A DNA stretch of 64,000 nt from Icerya purchasi (lineage: Eukaryota > Arthropoda > Insecta > Hemiptera > Monophlebidae): NCBI GenBank assembly GCA_039619475.1, contig CM077115.1, forward strand, positions 41,664,944 through 41,728,943, given 5' to 3'. Positions 62,481 through 64,000 of the stretch are shown here, in pieces. Position numbers and translations under genes: made by a program. The first letter of the stretch is position 1, and each line of letters begins with the position of its first letter. A model generated the notes under the pieces. The model was given only the letters and a program-made list of their open reading frames with translations. It did no database searches and was not told the DNA's origin.

Positions 62481-64000
62481 CACGTCGAGTGATTAATTTA
62501 TAAAATTATTCGACATTTACATTTTGTTCGCTTTTCTTCGTTCGAATATCGAGACTTTTTGGCCAATTTTAATATAAGAATACTACACAATTATGGTGTA
62601 ACATTTGTAGCTTTTTATTGCTCGTTACTGTCATTTGCGGTTGCGGAAAACCGAAGTAGATTTGTGATAACTTTTTTATTTTGTTCTTTTGTATCTGTCT
62701 GGTGTCGAATAATTTAATAATGAAAATAATCAGCTTTGTTTTCTTTCGATATTACCTTGACGCAATGGAAGAGAGAAGATTATTAATAGAGTTAATTTGT
62801 AATTTTAATGTTACATTTCAAATTTACTTTTCTGTGTATATGCGTTTAAGATGTATATTATTGAAAATCATATTTTTTAGTTACAATAGTATTTATATCA
62901 GAAAATTATTCAGTATATTTCAATTTACAGTGTACGTAAGAACTTATTTTCCTTCATCCTATTGTAAACTAAATGAAGCCTTAATTTGTATAATTTGTTT
63001 ACCTATTCCTCTTTAGTAGGCATTCAATTTTCTGTGAACTAAATGCATTGGTAACGGTTAACTAGAATTTTAAAATTCCGTTTTTTAATTTCATTATTAT
63101 TTATTGACAGTACTGTGTGGATTACCATTACGCGTTGATTTTATTTAATTTTTTAGTATTATATTTTTTCTTTTTTCTTGTTTGGGTTTTTCCCTGGGCT
63201 TGTTAGCAACGGACGATTACACCCATCAACATAGAATTAATTAGGAGTTAGAAGGAATGGAAAATCTGACAAAGAACGCTATACCAAGGATGGAGAAACA
63301 ATTTTAGTATCTTTTTCTTTAAAATAATGCTATCGCATTATTCCAAATGTTCGGTTCTTACCTTTTCCCTTTTTTTCTGTTGTTTTTGTCACGAACATGT
63401 TTTAAGGTTCACACGGAATTTTTTAAAACCGGAATAGTGTTCGAAATGTTTTAAGACTAGAATAGACAACTAATCTGACAACTAAGAAGGTGTTTTTAAC
63501 TCTCCTGAACTTTTTTTAATCAGTTTTTATAGAGAGTAGTACATTGTTCCAAAATATTTCACAAACTTCAGCTTGGAAATTTCTCAGTTATTTCGCTCTA
63601 ACCCTTTTTAAATATCACGAAAAGATGAAGAGCTTGAATATTAAATTCGCTATTCAAGAAGAGAAGGAATACATAGAACATGAACATTTTGAACAGGAAC
63701 GAAAAGATGTTCCTCGTCAAAAATGATCTAAATTGCTGCACGTTACAACGTATTTTTTGTAATTCGCCTAAAATATTATTAATACCCGTTATAAAACGAA
63801 CAAAGAAAAAACCTAGAGCGGGACATAAAAACCGGAGAACATAGGTACTCTGTATTAAATACTTCAATCGAGATGACGTCACTAGTATATTCCAATAACT
63901 CGATTTTTCAAAATACGTCAGATGTGAACAAACGTCTGGGAATTTCCCAAAAAGGAACCGCTTGACGATGTCGAATTCAGTAACATTGCTAGTATTGGTA
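62481..64000. other. Non-coding right edge
   Basis: Open frames of 111, 60 and 94 residues are present but are AT-driven, hydrophobic or overlapping on opposite strands, with no domain. I do not call a gene here. Confidence 0.4.

Noticed and set aside
62681..63016. 111-residue hydrophobic plus-strand frame resembling a membrane protein.
   Set aside because: Phe/Ile/Tyr richness is what AT-rich random sequence gives. There are no conserved blocks or splice context.
63544..63882. Overlapping frames on opposite strands near the right edge (60 and 94 residues).
   Set aside because: Neither has a domain or splice partner, and each may be a chance frame.

Overview
The window looks like an AT-rich insect nuclear genome. 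It has spliced genes with very long introns, canonical GT/AG junctions, and a dense mix of cut-and-paste DNA transposons, LINEs, tRNA-derived SINEs and one Gypsy-type LTR relic. The gene contents and element families fit an insect. A hemipteroid would be a reasonable guess but nothing here proves it. Only two host genes could be reconstructed, and they are arranged head to head.

Left half (1-26.3 kb): the 5' part of a type II regulatory subunit of cAMP-dependent protein kinase (Pka-R2 / PRKAR2 family) lies on the minus strand. Three coding exons were found (26343-26124, 24684-24593, 14612-14529) with matching splice phases. They encode the dimerisation/docking domain, the RRKS autoinhibitor site and the linker into the first cyclic-nucleotide-binding domain. 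The cAMP-binding domains were not found and presumably lie beyond the left edge. The intron and left flank hold mariner and Tigger relics, LINE fragments, SINEs, a recurrent 316-bp MITE family, a 10-bp minisatellite and an unidentified decayed coding stretch.

Middle (26.4-32 kb): the divergent intergenic region carries a 164-bp hAT-type MITE with perfect 8-bp target duplication, a 134-bp-period diverged tandem array, a 182-bp hairpin, a piggyBac-type deletion derivative with TTAA ends, and a frameshifted ubiquitin-protease-like pseudogene.

Right half (32.1-58.4 kb): a complete six-exon gene for a PAPS transporter 2 (SLC35B3 / Papst2 family, 361 aa) lies on the plus strand. Introns 3, 4 and 5 (6.4, 12.8 and 5.7 kb) are loaded with transposons. 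These include a second TTAA MITE, a large hairpin, a decayed Tigger/jerky-like transposase and a nested hAT / fold-back / TTAA-element stack (42179-46163, 8-bp target duplication intact). Also present are two fused mariner relics, a Gypsy pol relic, a SINE and a fairly young 5'-truncated LINE. An apparently intact mariner (28-bp perfect inverted repeats, 358-aa D,D34D transposase) sits 86 bp past the transporter stop codon.

Right edge (59.8-64 kb): no gene was identified. There is a (TG)n microsatellite and a CpG-richer stretch at about 61.5-62.5 kb that could be a promoter or first exon of the next gene.

I see no new multi-gene system. The most notable material is the nested transposon stack, the intact mariner at the 3' end of the transporter gene, the decayed unidentified reading frame near 17 kb and the protease-like pseudogene near 30 kb.
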